DNA of 64,000 nt from CAVTND01 sp963735955 (lineage in GTDB: Bacteria > Pseudomonadota > Gammaproteobacteria > Burkholderiales > Burkholderiaceae_F), in contig CAVTND010000003.1 in assembly GCA_963735955.1 (NCBI GenBank), positions 124,001 to 188,000 on the forward strand, read 5' to 3'. The notes beneath the pieces are model-generated. The model saw nothing but the letters and a program-made list of their open reading frames with translations, made no database searches and was not told the DNA's origin. This document shows positions 1-10,183 of this stretch, piece after piece. Made by a program: the position numbers and the translations under genes. Numbering within the stretch: the stretch's first letter is position 1; each line of letters begins with the position of its first letter.

Positions 1-2
1 AG

Positions 3-173
3 GCGGGCCTGCTGCTGATCATGGGCATCGACCAGTTCCTCGACATGGGCCGTACTGCGACGAATGTGATCGGCAACAGCATCGCGACGTCGGTCGTGGC
101 CAAGTGGGAGGGGCAGCTCGGCGAGCCGGTTCTGGAAACCTCCGACCGCAGTGCCGCGGCCACCGTGGCCTGA
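3..173 (+). CDS. C-terminal end of a dicarboxylate/amino-acid:cation symporter (DAACS family), 5' truncated
   Basis: Only the last 56 codons lie in the window. The translated tail contains DQFLDMGRTATNVIGNS followed by a serine/alanine-rich end. The pattern D-x-F-L-D-x-x-R-T-x-x-N-V-x-G-(N/D) is the conserved late segment of GltP/DctA-type sodium- or proton-coupled glutamate, aspartate and C4-dicarboxylate symporters. The protein would be an inner-membrane importer. The gene ends 20 bp before a solute-binding protein gene on the same strand, so the two may be co-transcribed. The substrate cannot be told from this fragment. Confidence 0.8.
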   Translation, partial: AGLLLIMGIDQFLDMGRTATNVIGNSIATSVVAKWEGQLGEPVLETSDRSAAATVA

Positions 174-193
174 TCCGTACAGGAACGGACGAG

Positions 194-1150
194 ATGTCCA
201 GGCATCCGGCGTTCACGTCAGCAGCGGCAAGTTCGATCCGCGCCTGGGCGTGGTTCAGCCTGATCGCGCTTTCAGCGCTGCTGGCGGCCGGCGACGCCGG
301 TGCACAGATCGACGAGCCCCCTGCCCGGACGCTGACCAGCGTGCTCAAGCGCATCAAGGCCTCGGGAGTGGTTCGAATCGGCTACCGGACCCAGGCAGTG
401 CCTTTCTCCTACGAAGCCCGGGAGGGACAGCCGTGGGGCTACTCGATCGACCTGTGCGAGGCAATTGTCGAGGACATCGCGCGCGAGATTGGCGTTGCCT
501 CGCTGCGCACCGAGTATCGGCGCGTGACGCCGTCCGACCGGATCGAGCAGGTGGCCGACGGCCGGATCGACCTGGAATGCGGCTCCAGCACGAATACCGC
601 CGAGCGGCGCACGCGTGTCGCCTTTTCTTCGCTGATTTTTGTCTCGGGTACTCGCCTGCTGGTCCGACGCGGTGCCCCGGTGCATTCGGTGCGCGATCTT
701 GCCGGCCGTCGGATCGTTGTCGTGCGCGGCACAACCAATGCCGACGTGATGCGCCACCTCGCCGCCAAGGCCGCTCCCGCCTTCAACCTGCTCGAAGTCG
801 ACGACCACGCGCAGGCGCTGGCGCGGCTCGCCGACGGCCAGGCCGAGGCGCTGGCTGCGGACGACATCCTGATCATCGCCTACCTGGCCGAGCACGGCCT
901 GCAGCGGCAGTACACCCTGGTCGGGGAACTGCTCTCCTACGAGCCCTACGGGATCATGTTTGCGCGGGACGATGCGCCGCTGGCGGCAGTCGTCGACGCG
1001 ACTTTGCGCCGGCTCGCCGTGACGCGCGAGATCCGCTGGATCTACGCAAAGTGGTTCATGCGCAGGCTGCCATCCGGTGTGCGCCTCGGGGTGCCGATGA
1101 GCGTTCAGCTGGAGCGCTCGTTCCAAATACTGGGGCTGCCGCCGGACTAG
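194..1150 (+). CDS. Periplasmic amino-acid-type solute-binding protein (SBP family 3)
   Basis: 318 aa. A basic N-terminus and hydrophobic stretch (about residues 18-38, ending near AGDAGAQ) look like a cleaved signal peptide. The mature part starts with SVLKRIKASGVVRIGY, the classic opening of GltI/ArtJ-type family 3 binding proteins (PF00497), and contains GYSIDLCEAI and a GRIDLECGSSTNT ligand-pocket segment. ATG at 194 was chosen over an upstream in-frame start because AGGA lies about 9 bp upstream and the signal peptide follows immediately. No ABC permease or ATPase is adjacent. The neighbour upstream is a DAACS symporter end, so the protein may work with a distant ABC system or as a sensor. 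Glutamate/aspartate is a guess from family and context. Confidence 0.85.
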   Translation: MSRHPAFTSAAASSIRAWAWFSLIALSALLAAGDAGAQIDEPPARTLTSVLKRIKASGVVRIGYRTQAVPFSYEAREGQPWGYSIDLCEAIVEDIAREIGVASLRTEYRRVTPSDRIEQVADGRIDLECGSSTNTAERRTRVAFSSLIFVSGTRLLVRRGAPVHSVRDLAGRRIVVVRGTTNADVMRHLAAKAAPAFNLLEVDDHAQALARLADGQAEALAADDILIIAYLAEHGLQRQYTLVGELLSYEPYGIMFARDDAPLAAVVDATLRRLAVTREIRWIYAKWFMRRLPSGVRLGVPMSVQLERSFQILGLPPD

Positions 1151-1361
1151 CCATTCGCGCCGGTGAGGTGAGCCTCAATTGACGGAATCGGCCGAGGGAG
1201 TCAGACATGGACTCGTACAGCAAGTCCGATACCGAATTCGAGCAACACCTCGCGTCCTAAGGCCGGGAGCGCGTCGCCGGCCTCGAAGGCCGCGGCCACG
1301 GGTCAAGTAGGATCGCACCTTGCCAGCGTTTCTCTTACCCTCAATCAACCGGAGCAACACC

Positions 1362-1956
1362 ATGCGTATCTCGATTCTTCTTGCAGCCCTCGTGTCCGCC
1401 TTCGCACTGGCACAGCCCGTCCCCGCCGTCGCCCAGACGAGCGCGGTCACATCCAGTTCTCCCGGCAAGGTCGGTGTCGCCCAGACGGTCGACGTCAGCG
1501 CAACGATCACGGCGATCGAGAAGGCCAGCCGCACGCTCACCCTGAAGGGTCCGAAGGGCGAGGAGGTCAAGGTCGAGGCCGGGCCAGAGGTCAAGAACTT
1601 CGATCAGTTGAAGGTCGGCGACGTCGTCGACATCAGGTACCTCGAGTCACTGGCGCTCGAATTGAAGAAGGGCGGCGGCATGAAGGTCGAGAGGACCGAG
1701 AACGGCCGGCGCCGTGGGCGCCAAGCCCGGCGAGACGCCAGCTGGAGTGGTCGGGCGGCAGGTCACTGTCGTCGGCGATGTCATCAAGCTGGATGCGGCG
1801 ACGCAGACTGTCACGGTGAAGGGTCCGGAACGGACAGTCGACCTGAAGGTGCGCGACCCGGAGCAGTTCAAGTTGATCGCCGTGGGTGACCAGATCCAGG
1901 CCACCTACACCGAGGCTCTCGCGCTGTCAGTGACGCCGGCCAAGCCGAAGAAGTAA
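1362..1956 (+). CDS. Secreted DUF5666-like protein with two beta-rich repeats (frameshifted)
   Basis: A signal peptide (MRISILLAALVSAFALA to AVAQ) is followed by two similar beta-rich units, one with ITAIEKASRTLTLKGPKG...LKVGDVVDIRYLES and one with VIKLDAATQTVTVKGPERT...IAVGDQIQATYTEALA. Each has the I-x-x-I-D-x-x-x-x-T-V-T-V-K-G ... V-G-D pattern seen in DUF5666-type folds (similarity by eye). The frame changes between about 1690 and 1714; joining the two frames gives a normal protein of about 197 aa. A full-length paralogue lies at 50489-51103. The 211 bp upstream hold no convincing gene. The gene sits just before an RND efflux operon, but no functional link is proven. Confidence 0.7.
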
Positions 1957-2076
1957 GTCGAAGCCATTCAGACGGAGCCGTCGGTCCGGTTCGCGCAACG
2001 AACCAGACCCGGCTTAGAGTGCATTCAGCGTTGGGCTTCAATCGCGGTCTCGGAATCCCGCCGTGAGGAGAGTGAG

Positions 2077-3337
2077 ATGGTGCAGTGGTTCCTGAATGGC
2101 CGGTCGTGGGCCACGGATGTAACAGCTCGTTGTTGCGGTCCTGGTCGCGGCATCGCTGATCGGCTTGCGGCGGAGACAAGGAAGCCGACAAGTCCAAGCA
2201 GGCGGCCGCCGCTCCGCCACCTCCGAGCGTCGTCGTCACGGATGTCGTGCAGAAGACGGTGCCGATCTACGGCGAGTTCGTGGCCCAGATCGACGCCAAG
2301 GAGACGGTCGAGATCCGCGCCCGGGTGCAGGCCTTTCTTGATGCGCAGCACTTCACCGAGGGGACGGTGGTCAAGCAGGACCAGCTTCTGTTCACGCTCG
2401 ACAAGCGCGAGTACCAGGCGAAACTGCAGCAGGCCAAGGCCGAGCTCGAGGTTTCAATGGCGAGGCTCGGAAAGGCGGAAACGGACGAGCGGCGCCTGAA
2501 GCCTCTGGCCGAGCGGCGGGCCGTGCCGCAACAGGATTACGACAATGCGGCGGCGAACCTGCTTTCGGCACAGGCGGCCGTCGTCGGCATCCAAGTCCGC
2601 CGTGGTCGACCGCGGAACTGGACCTCAGCTACTGCACGATCAAGTCGCCGATCAAGGGCCTGATCGGCAAGCGCCTGGTGGCCGCCCGGCAACCTCGTCG
2701 GCAAGGGCGAGGCAACGCTGCTCGATACTGTGTCGAGCATCGACCCGATCCGCGTCAACGCCACGATCAGCGAAGCGGAGTACCTGAACTACTTCGGCCA
2801 GCAGCAGAGAAAGGGAGCGCGGAGGCCAGACGCTGCTGGGCTTGAGCTGGTCCTGGCCGATGGCAGTGTGTTCCCGCACAAGGGCAAGATTCGTCATCAT
2901 CGATCGGGCGGTGGATCTGAAAACGGGCACGCTCACGATCATCGCCGAGTTCCCGAATCCGGAAGGCCAGCTGCGCCCGGGACAGTTCGGCCGCCTGCGC
3001 GCGCTCGTGGATACGGTCGAGAACGCCATCCTGGTGCCGAAGCGGGCGGTGCAGGAGATCCAGGGCATGAAGAGCGTGCTGGTGGTCGGTGCCGACAACA
3101 TGGTGGCACTGCGCACGATCCGGCCCGGCGAAACCGTGGGCGACATGCTGATCGTTCTCGATGGCGTGAAGCCCGGTGACCGGGTGATCGTGGACGGAGT
3201 GCAGAAGGCACGACCCGGCTCGAAGGTCAATCCGACCACGGCGTCCGCCAGCGCTGCCCGCGGACGCGAAGGCGGACGGGCAGGCCAAGGCAGCGCCTTC
3301 CGGCTCCCAGCCCGCCGCCAAGGCCGGGCAGAAGTAG
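2077..3337 (+). CDS. RND efflux periplasmic adaptor lipoprotein (MexA/AcrA family), several frameshifts
   Basis: Membrane-fusion protein linking an RND pump to its outer-membrane channel. Pieces in successive frames give a lipoprotein signal (VVAVLVAASLIGL then CGGDKEADKS), a barrel-sandwich segment (VPIYGEFVAQIDAKETVEIR), a coiled-coil hairpin (KREYQAKLQQAKAELEVSMA ... LAERRAVPQQDYDNA), IDPIRVNATISEAEYL, and the C-terminal RPGQFGRLRALVDTVENAIL plus membrane-proximal domain. Frame changes fall near 2110, 2170, 2600-2720 and 2830-2900. ATG 2077 is supported by a strong GAGGAGAG ribosome-binding site. The stop lies 3 bp before the pump gene, as in a tight operon. I treat the gene as functional with sequence errors. 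Confidence 0.8.
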
Positions 3338-3340
3338 TCC

Positions 3341-6300
3341 ATGGCCAACTTCTTCATCCGCCGGCCGATCGTCGCGATTGTCATCGCGATCCTGACCGTC
3401 ATGCTCGGTCTGGTCACCATTCGCGGGCTGTCGATCGAGCAGTATCCGTTTCTGGCCCCGCCCAACATCCGCGTGACCGCGACTTATCCGGGCGCCTCGG
3501 CCGAGGCGGTCGAGCAGTCGGTGGCGACGCCGATCGAGCAGGAGGTCAACGGCGTCGACCGCCTGATCTACATGAAGTCGTCGAACACCAGCGACGGCCG
3601 CATGCTGCTCGACGTCAACTTCGAGGTCGGCACCGACCAGGACATTGCCAACGTGCTGACGCAGAACCGCGTCTCGGCGGCGCAGGCGCGCCTGCCGGTC
3701 GAAGTCACGCAGCAGGGGGTCACGGTCAAGAAGCAGAGTCCCAGCATCCTGATGCTGATCTCGATCTACTCGCCGACCGATTCCTACGACGCCAACTTCC
3801 TGATCAACTACGCCGGCATCAACCTGCGCGACCAGTTGCTGCGCATCCCGGGCATCGCGCAGGTCGATCTCTTCGGCGGCACCGACTACGGCATGCGCAT
3901 CTGGTTCCGGCCCGACCGCCTCGCCAAGCTGGGCCTGACCCCGGCGGACGTGATCAACGCCATCAAGGAGCAGAACCTGCAGGCGCCTACCGGCAAGGTC
4001 GGCGCCGCGCCCACGCCCAAGGACCAGCAGTTCACCAACACGGTCAGCGCCCCGGGCCGCCTCGTCACGCGCGAGGAGTTCGAGAACATCATCGTGCGGC
4101 AGAGCGACACCGGCGCGGTGGTGCGCATCAAGGACATCGGCCGCGCCGAGCTGGGCTCGCAGGACTACAACGCCTTCGGGCGGCTGAACGGCAAGCCGGC
4201 CGGCGCGATGGCGGTCTACCTGCTGCCCGGCGCCAACCAGCTCAAGGCCGCCGAGACGATCTACGCGACGATGGAAAAGGCGAAGACCAGCTGTTCCCGC
4301 CCGGCATGGACTACAAGATCGTCTACGACACCACGCCGGCCGTGCGAGGCGTCGATCGAAAGCATCGTGCATACCTTCGTCGAGGCGCTGATCCTGGTGA
4401 CGCTGGTGGTCTTCATCTTCCTGCAGAACATCCGCGCAACGATCATCCCGTTGATCACGATCCCGGTGTCGCTGATCGGGACCTTCATCTTCTTCCCGAT
4501 GCTCGGGTTCTCGGTCAACACGCTGTCGATGTTCGGCCTCGTGCTCGCCATCGGCATCGTGGTGGACGACGCCATCGTCGTCGTCGAGGCGGTCATCCAC
4601 CACCTGGAGCACGGGCTCGAATCCGAAGGAAGCGACGATCAAGGCAATGGAAGAAGTGACGGCGCCGGTGATCGGCATCGCGCTGATTCTCTCGGCGGTG
4701 TTTGTCCCCGTCGCCATGCTCGGCGGGCTGGTCGGCAGCATGTACAAGCAGTTCGCATTGACGATCGCCATCTCGGTGCTGCTCTCGGCCTTCAACGCGC
4801 TGTCGCTGACGCCCGCGCTGTGCGCGATGATGCTGAAGCAGCCGAAACCGATGCGCGGTCCGCTCGGCACGTTCTTCAAGGGCTTCAACAAGGCCTTCGA
4901 CGTCAGCACCAAGGGCTACGTGAAGCGTGTCGCGCGTGCTCGTGCGGCGCTCGCTGCTGACGATCGGCATCGTCGTCGCGGTGGCGATCGGGGCGAGTCT
5001 GTTCGCACGCGTGCTGCCGGCCGGCTTCATCCCGGACGAGGACCAGGGCATCTTTGGCGTCAACGTCCAGCTGCCAGCCGGTGCGTCGCTCGAGCGAACC
5101 AGCCTGGTGCTGAAGAAGATCGAGGACATCCTGGCCAAGGCCGACGGACTCGACTCGTACCAGACTATCGGCGGCTACGGGGCGGTGACCAACACCTTCC
5201 AGCCGAACTACGGCACGATCTTCGTGCGGATGAAACCCTGGGAGCGAGCGCAAGACCAAGGCCTGCACGTCAACGGCATCATGGGCGGGCTGCGGCCGCA
5301 GTTCGCGGCGATTCCCGAGGCGGTCATCTTCCCGTTCAACATCCCGACGCTGGCCGGCTTCGGGGCGGCATCGGGCTTCAATTTCCTGCTGCAGGACCGC
5401 AGCGGTTCGCTGACTATCACGCAGCTCGGCGAGCAGTCGCAGAAGTTCATCGCTGCAGCGAGGCAACGACCTGAGCTCGGCACGGTGTTCACGTCCTTCG
5501 ACCCGAACTATCCGCAGGTCAGGGTCGATCTGGACCGCGAAAAGGCGCGCACGCTGGGCGTGCCGGTCAACGAGGTCTTTCAGGCCCTGGCGACGACGCT
5601 GGGCGGCAGCTACGTCAACGACTTCAACCGCTTCGGGCGGCTGTATCGCGTTTACGTGCAGTCCGACGCGGACCAGCGCCTGAAGGCCGAGGACATCGGC
5701 AAGATCTACGTCCGCTCGAAGACGACCAACGAGATGGTGCCGCTGTCGACGCTGGTCACGATCCGCGACATCGCCGGGGCCGAGCTGACGACACGCTTCA
5801 ATCTGCAGCGCTCGGTCGAGATCCAGGGCTCTCCCGCGCCCGGCTACACCTCCGGGCAGGCGCTCGCGGCGCTGGAGCAGGTGTTCGCCGAGACAATGCC
5901 ATCGGAAATGGGCTTCGCCTTCTCGTCGATGTCCTACCAGGAGAAGATCGCCCCGCCCGCCGGGCCGACCTTCATCATGGCGATCGTCTGCGTGTTCCTG
6001 CTGCTGGCGGCGCTGTACGAGAGCTGGCGGCTGCCCTGGGCGGTGCTGCTCGGGTCGCCGCTGGTCGCGCTGGGCGCCTTCTTCGGCGTCTGGCTGATGG
6101 GCTTCGACAACAACGTGTACGTGCAGATCGGCCTCGTGATGCTGATCGGCCTGGCGGCGAAGAACGCGATCCTGATCGTCGAGTTCGCCAAGGCGAAGCA
6201 CGAAGGCGGCGCGTCGCTCGAGGAGGCGGCGATGGAGTCAGCGCGCCTGCGTTTCCGGCCGATCCTGATGACGGCCTTCGCCTTCATCCTCGGTGTCGTG

Positions 6301-6502
6301 CCGCTGATGCTGGCCACCGGCGCCGGCGCCGGCGCACAGAACGTGATGGGCACCGGCGTGTTCTGGGGCATGCTGGTCGCGACCGCGCTCGGCGTCTTCA
6401 TCATTCCGGGCAACTACACGTTCGTCGAAGGACTCGGGACGTCGAGGGAAGAAGCAGCCATCGGTGCCGCCGGTCGCTCCGAAAGAGCAAGGAGCAGAGT
6501 GA
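3341..6502 (+). CDS. RND multidrug efflux pump, HAE1 family (AcrB/MexB-like), several frameshifts
   Basis: Proton-driven inner-membrane pump, about 1,050 aa, normal for HAE1. The start MANFFIRRPIVAIVIAILTV is the family signature. TM4 carries the proton-relay pair as GIVVDDAIVVVE, and the second half has GFIPDEDQG, GLAAKNAILIVEFAK and RFRPILMTAFAFILG. The reading frame changes near 4280, 4345, 4612, 4925 and 6400-6440, each fixable by one base. In the last frame the protein ends KKQPSVPPVAPKEQGAE and the stop overlaps the next start by ATGA-type coupling at 6500-6505. Adaptor, pump and channel form one operon. Substrates cannot be deduced; other HAE1 pumps export antibiotics, dyes or solvents. 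Confidence 0.88.
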
Positions 6503-7969
6503 ATGAGCCACAGTCGCGCTCTTCTAGCCTGCGCTGCCGCGATCATCGCCACCGGCTGCATGGTCGGCCCCGACTACAAGCGGCCGGACGTTTCCGTTCC
6601 TGCGGACTATCGCGCGTGCCGATGCAGTGCCGACGGCCGCCAGCGCGCCGACGTACGGCGATCTCGCGTGGTGGACCGTCTTTCCGGACCCGGATCTGCA
6701 GGAGCTGATCCGCACTGCATTGAAGCAGAACTACGATGTCCGCGTGGCCGCGTCGCGCGTCATGCAGGCGCAGAGCCAGGTCACGATCGCGCGCGCGCCG
6801 ATGTTCCCGACGGTGGACGGCAGCGTCACCGGACCCTACAACGCCTACACGGGGTCCGAACGACCGTTACCGGACAGCACCTTCCAGCCGCAGGCCGGAT
6901 TCGACATGGCCTGGGAACTGGACATCTGGGGCCGTTACCGCCGGGGCACGGAAGCCGCACAGGCCCAGCTGCTGGCCGCGGAGGACTTCGCGGTATGGCG
7001 TCATCGCGACGCTCGTGGCGGATGTCGGCCGTGCCTATCTGACCCTGCGGGCCCTCGACCTCAACGCTCGAGATCTCCAATCGCACGGTCGCCTCCAGAA
7101 AGCAGTCGCTGGACTTGGTGCAACGCCCGGCTGGACGGCGGCGTCGCCGGGATCCTCGACCTGCGCCAGGCCGAGACACTGCTGTACTCGCGCAACGAAG
7201 ACGATCCCCGAGGTCGAACGTCAGATCGAGCAGACAGGAAAACTTCATCAACATTCTGCTCGGCCAGAATCCTGGACCCGTCAAACGTGGACGTCCGCTC
7301 GACCAGCAGATCGCGGCACCGTCACTGCCGCCGGGACTGCCCGACCGAATTGCTGACGCGGCGACCGGACATCCGGGCGGCCGAGCAGCAACTCGTAGCC
7401 GCCAACGCCCAGATCGGCGTCGCCAAGTCCCTGCTTTACCCGCAGGTCACGATTCAGGCTTCGCCGGGGCGGGCAGCTCGACGATCAGCGGCTCGAACTT
7501 CGGTCCGTACGGAGTGTTCAGCGCGTTGCCCGCGATCACGCTGCCGATCTTTAACGCCGGGCGCTTGCGGGCCAACGTCGACTTCAACGAGGCCCTGGCG
7601 CAGGAAGCGGCCGTGCGCTACCAGCAGACGCTGCAGCAGGCGCTGCGTGAGGTGTCGGATGCGCTGGTTGACGTCCGCAAGCGGCGGGAGTTTCGCGAGC
7701 AGCAGGAATTGCTGGTCAAAGCCTTGGTGGATGCGAGTGAGGTCGCGAACCTGCGATACGAAGGCGGAGTGGCCAGTTACCTGGAAGTCCTGGACACCGA
7801 GCGCCAGCTCTTCGATGCAGAGCGCGACCTCGTCCTGGCGCGACGCGACGAGTCGGTCAGCGTGATTCAGCTCTACAAGGCACTCGGCGGCGGATGGCAG
7901 GCCGACGCCGCCACGGTGGCCGCGTCGGCCGGTAGTCCGCCAGGGGCCGAGGCTGTCAGCACACGATGA
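6503..7969 (+). CDS. Outer-membrane efflux channel lipoprotein (OprM/NodT family), several frameshifts
   Basis: The N-terminus MSHSRALLACAAAIIATGCM has a lipobox ending in Cys, followed by VGPDYKRPDV, the diagnostic start of OprM/CmeC/NodT channels. Later segments in changing frames include GDLAWWTVFPDPDLQELIRT, FDMAWELDIWGRYRRGTEAA, LLTRRPDIRAAEQQLVAAN, ITLPIFNAGRLRANVDFNEA and VANLRYEGGVASYLEVLDTE. Frame changes occur near 6615, 6990, 7120-7350 and 7450. The expected length (about 485 aa) is reached when frames are joined. It is the third gene of the efflux operon and ends 37 bp from a convergent gene. Confidence 0.83.
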
Positions 7970-8005
7970 CGTCGCACCATGCCAACAGCCACCGAGGAGC
8001 CGTCC

Positions 8006-10183
8006 TCAATAGTGGATGCGAGCGTAGTAGGTCTGCTGGGCCGCGTCGCGCGCCTGACCGAGTGTGTGGATGCCCTTCTCGGCGAGCAGTGGGATCAGTT
8101 TGAGGAAGACGTCGGCCGTGACCAAGGCATCGCCAAGCGCCGTATGGCGGCCGAGCACTGGAACATTGAAGCGTTCGGCGATTGCTTCGAGCTGGTGCGA
8201 CTTCTGTTGCGGATGGACAAGCGCCGAAAGCAGCAGGGTGTCGAGCACCGGCTGGTCAAAGCGCACAGCGGCGCGCTCCTCCTTGAGCTGCAGGAAACGC
8301 ATGTCAAACGCGGCGTTGTGCGCTACCAGCACAGTATCCTGCGCGAACGCGTGGAACGCAGGCAGCACCACGTCGATCGTCGGCTGGCCGGCGACCATCG
8401 CGGGCTCGATGCCATGGATCGGGATCGACGCGGCAGGGATCGGCCGCTGAGGATCAACGAGCTGCTCGAAGCACTCCTGACGCCGCAGCTTGCCATTGAC
8501 GATGCGCGTCGCACCAATCTGGATGATCTCGTCACCCGCCGATGGGTCAAGCCCGGTGGTCTCGGTATCGAAGACGGTGTAGCTCAGGTCGACGAGCTTG
8601 CGGTCGGCCAATTCGCGCGCCTGCTCGGAAGTGCGAAACAGGTCGAAATCGTAGTACTCGGGACGGCTATCGCCGCCCATGATCCATTCGCTGTCGAGCC
8701 GCTCATGCTCGTCGGCGAGCGGGAGAAGGAAGCGGAGGAACGCCTGGTTGCGGGCGCGCTCGCGTTCAAACCAGAATTCGCCGCCATGGCGCTCGACCAC
8801 GTCGCGCACCGTGACCGAACTTGAGTCGGCACCGACCTTCATCGGTTCGGTCTCCCAGCCGGCCACGGTTTCGGAGCTCAGGGCCAGGCCGCTCCATACA
8901 AGGTCGAGATGGGCCCGTGACTCGGCCGCCTCAAGGCGCAATTGAATCGATCGGATTGCGTAGTCCGCGCTGAGGCGACCGGCGAGAAAAAGCAGCGCCT
9001 GAAGCAGCGAAAAGCTGTCGACGCGGAGCCACAGCGTCGCATCGACATTGTCCAGCGTCACACGACAGCCGAACAGCGACTCGATGCGCCGTGCCGCTGC
9101 TGCCAGCAGGTCAGCCCCGCGCATGTCTTCCATCGGCCAGCGTGTCTTCAGCATCAGAGCGGACTGGCTGTCCAGCTCGCGGATGCGCCGGCTCATCACT
9201 TTCACTTCGTCGCGAACGACGCCCTGGAGCCGTTCGCGCGTGATCGCATCGAGGTCGGGAAAATCGAGCATCTCGACGGCCGCCTGAAGGTTGCCAAGCG
9301 ACGCTCGGCTGCCTTCGGTGAGATCGTGCAGCAGCCGGTCGCGTTGCGACTGCTCGGCGAAGTCACGCGTGATGTTGTCGAGCATCAGCACGAAGCCGCT
9401 TAGTGCAATATCAGCTCCCTCGGGCGCGCCGTCGGGCTGGATCGCACGCACCGGCGCGACCTGCACGCGCAGCAACTGACCGCCACGTGTGCTGGTGACG
9501 AACTGTGCCGACGGGCTGGCCACTCCGCGTTGCAGCCGCTGCTGCACGCTTTCCAGTGCATGCGCCACGAGCTTTCGATCGAACACGCCATAGATCGAAC
9601 GGCCGAGCCCGATCAACTCGGAACCATCAGCGAGCGATGGCGCTTGCGACAGCGCGCGGAACTGGAGTCGGGCGCGTGCGTTGTACAGCAGGATGCGGCC
9701 GTCGAGATTGCATACCACCACGCTTTGCGTCAGTTCCGACATCAGCGCGGCGAGCCGGCTGCGCTCCTGTTCGATTTCACGGCTCGCTTCGCGCACCTTG
9801 TGTTCCATGTCGGCACGCAGCTCGCCGCGCTGGCGTACGAGCTGGTTGACGGCGGTAGCCAGTACCTGGTTCCCCGCGCCGCCGTTCGCAGTGATCTCGC
9901 GCTGCACGTCGCTGGCGGCGAGCGCCTGCACCTGCTCCGCCAGCATCGCCGGCGCGGCGATCCAGCGCCGGTGGGCCAGCCGCAACAACGCGCCAAGCGC
10001 GCCGGAGAGGAGCAACCAAAACAACACCACCAGGGCAACGCGAGATTCGATCAGCGCGGCCAGTGCAGCGCGTTCGGGTGCGTCAAGCGTGGCCAGGACG
10101 ATAGCGGCGGCGACAGCGCTCCAGATCGCAAGCACGATACCGGGCCCGACGACGGCCGCGGCCTCGCGCCAATCGATCCTCAC
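8006..10183 (-). CDS. PAS / histidine-kinase-like (degenerate) / DEDDh 3'-5' exonuclease fusion
   Basis: 725 aa from GTG 10183, which overlaps the upstream regulator stop as GTGA (another in-frame GTG lies at 10213). Order: two membrane segments (about 10-32 and 48-70), a linker, a PAS-like domain (about 145-270, SVVVCNLDGRILLYNARA), a kinase-like part (about 280-490) and a C-terminal DnaQ-type exonuclease. All five DEDDh residues are present: D539 and E541 (FDTETTG), D627 (AHNAAFDMRFL), H680 and D685 (HTALGDA). The kinase part has lost key sites: where HELRTPL is expected it reads EGSRASL, and N-box and G-box are unrecognisable. Nuclease genes lie beside acetate-symporter genes in other proteobacteria; the membrane-anchored pseudokinase fusion is the unusual part. 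Role unknown. Confidence 0.85.
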   Translation of the reverse strand: MRIDWREAAAVVGPGIVLAIWSAVAAAIVLATLDAPERAALAALIESRVALVVLFWLLLSGALGALLRLAHRRWIAAPAMLAEQVQALAASDVQREITANGGAGNQVLATAVNQLVRQRGELRADMEHKVREASREIEQERSRLAALMSELTQSVVVCNLDGRILLYNARARLQFRALSQAPSLADGSELIGLGRSIYGVFDRKLVAHALESVQQRLQRGVASPSAQFVTSTRGGQLLRVQVAPVRAIQPDGAPEGADIALSGFVLMLDNITRDFAEQSQRDRLLHDLTEGSRASLGNLQAAVEMLDFPDLDAITRERLQGVVRDEVKVMSRRIRELDSQSALMLKTRWPMEDMRGADLLAAAARRIESLFGCRVTLDNVDATLWLRVDSFSLLQALLFLAGRLSADYAIRSIQLRLEAAESRAHLDLVWSGLALSSETVAGWETEPMKVGADSSSVTVRDVVERHGGEFWFERERARNQAFLRFLLPLADEHERLDSEWIMGGDSRPEYYDFDLFRTSEQARELADRKLVDLSYTVFDTETTGLDPSAGDEIIQIGATRIVNGKLRRQECFEQLVDPQRPIPAASIPIHGIEPAMVAGQPTIDVVLPAFHAFAQDTVLVAHNAAFDMRFLQLKEERAAVRFDQPVLDTLLLSALVHPQQKSHQLEAIAERFNVPVLGRHTALGDALVTADVFLKLIPLLAEKGIHTLGQARDAAQQTYYARIHY

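Noticed and set aside
1207..1260. 17-codon ORF (MDSYSKSDTEFEQHLAS) between the solute-binding protein and the DUF5666-like gene
   Set aside because: Too short, no conserved features and no clear link to a known leader peptide; no supporting structure next to it.
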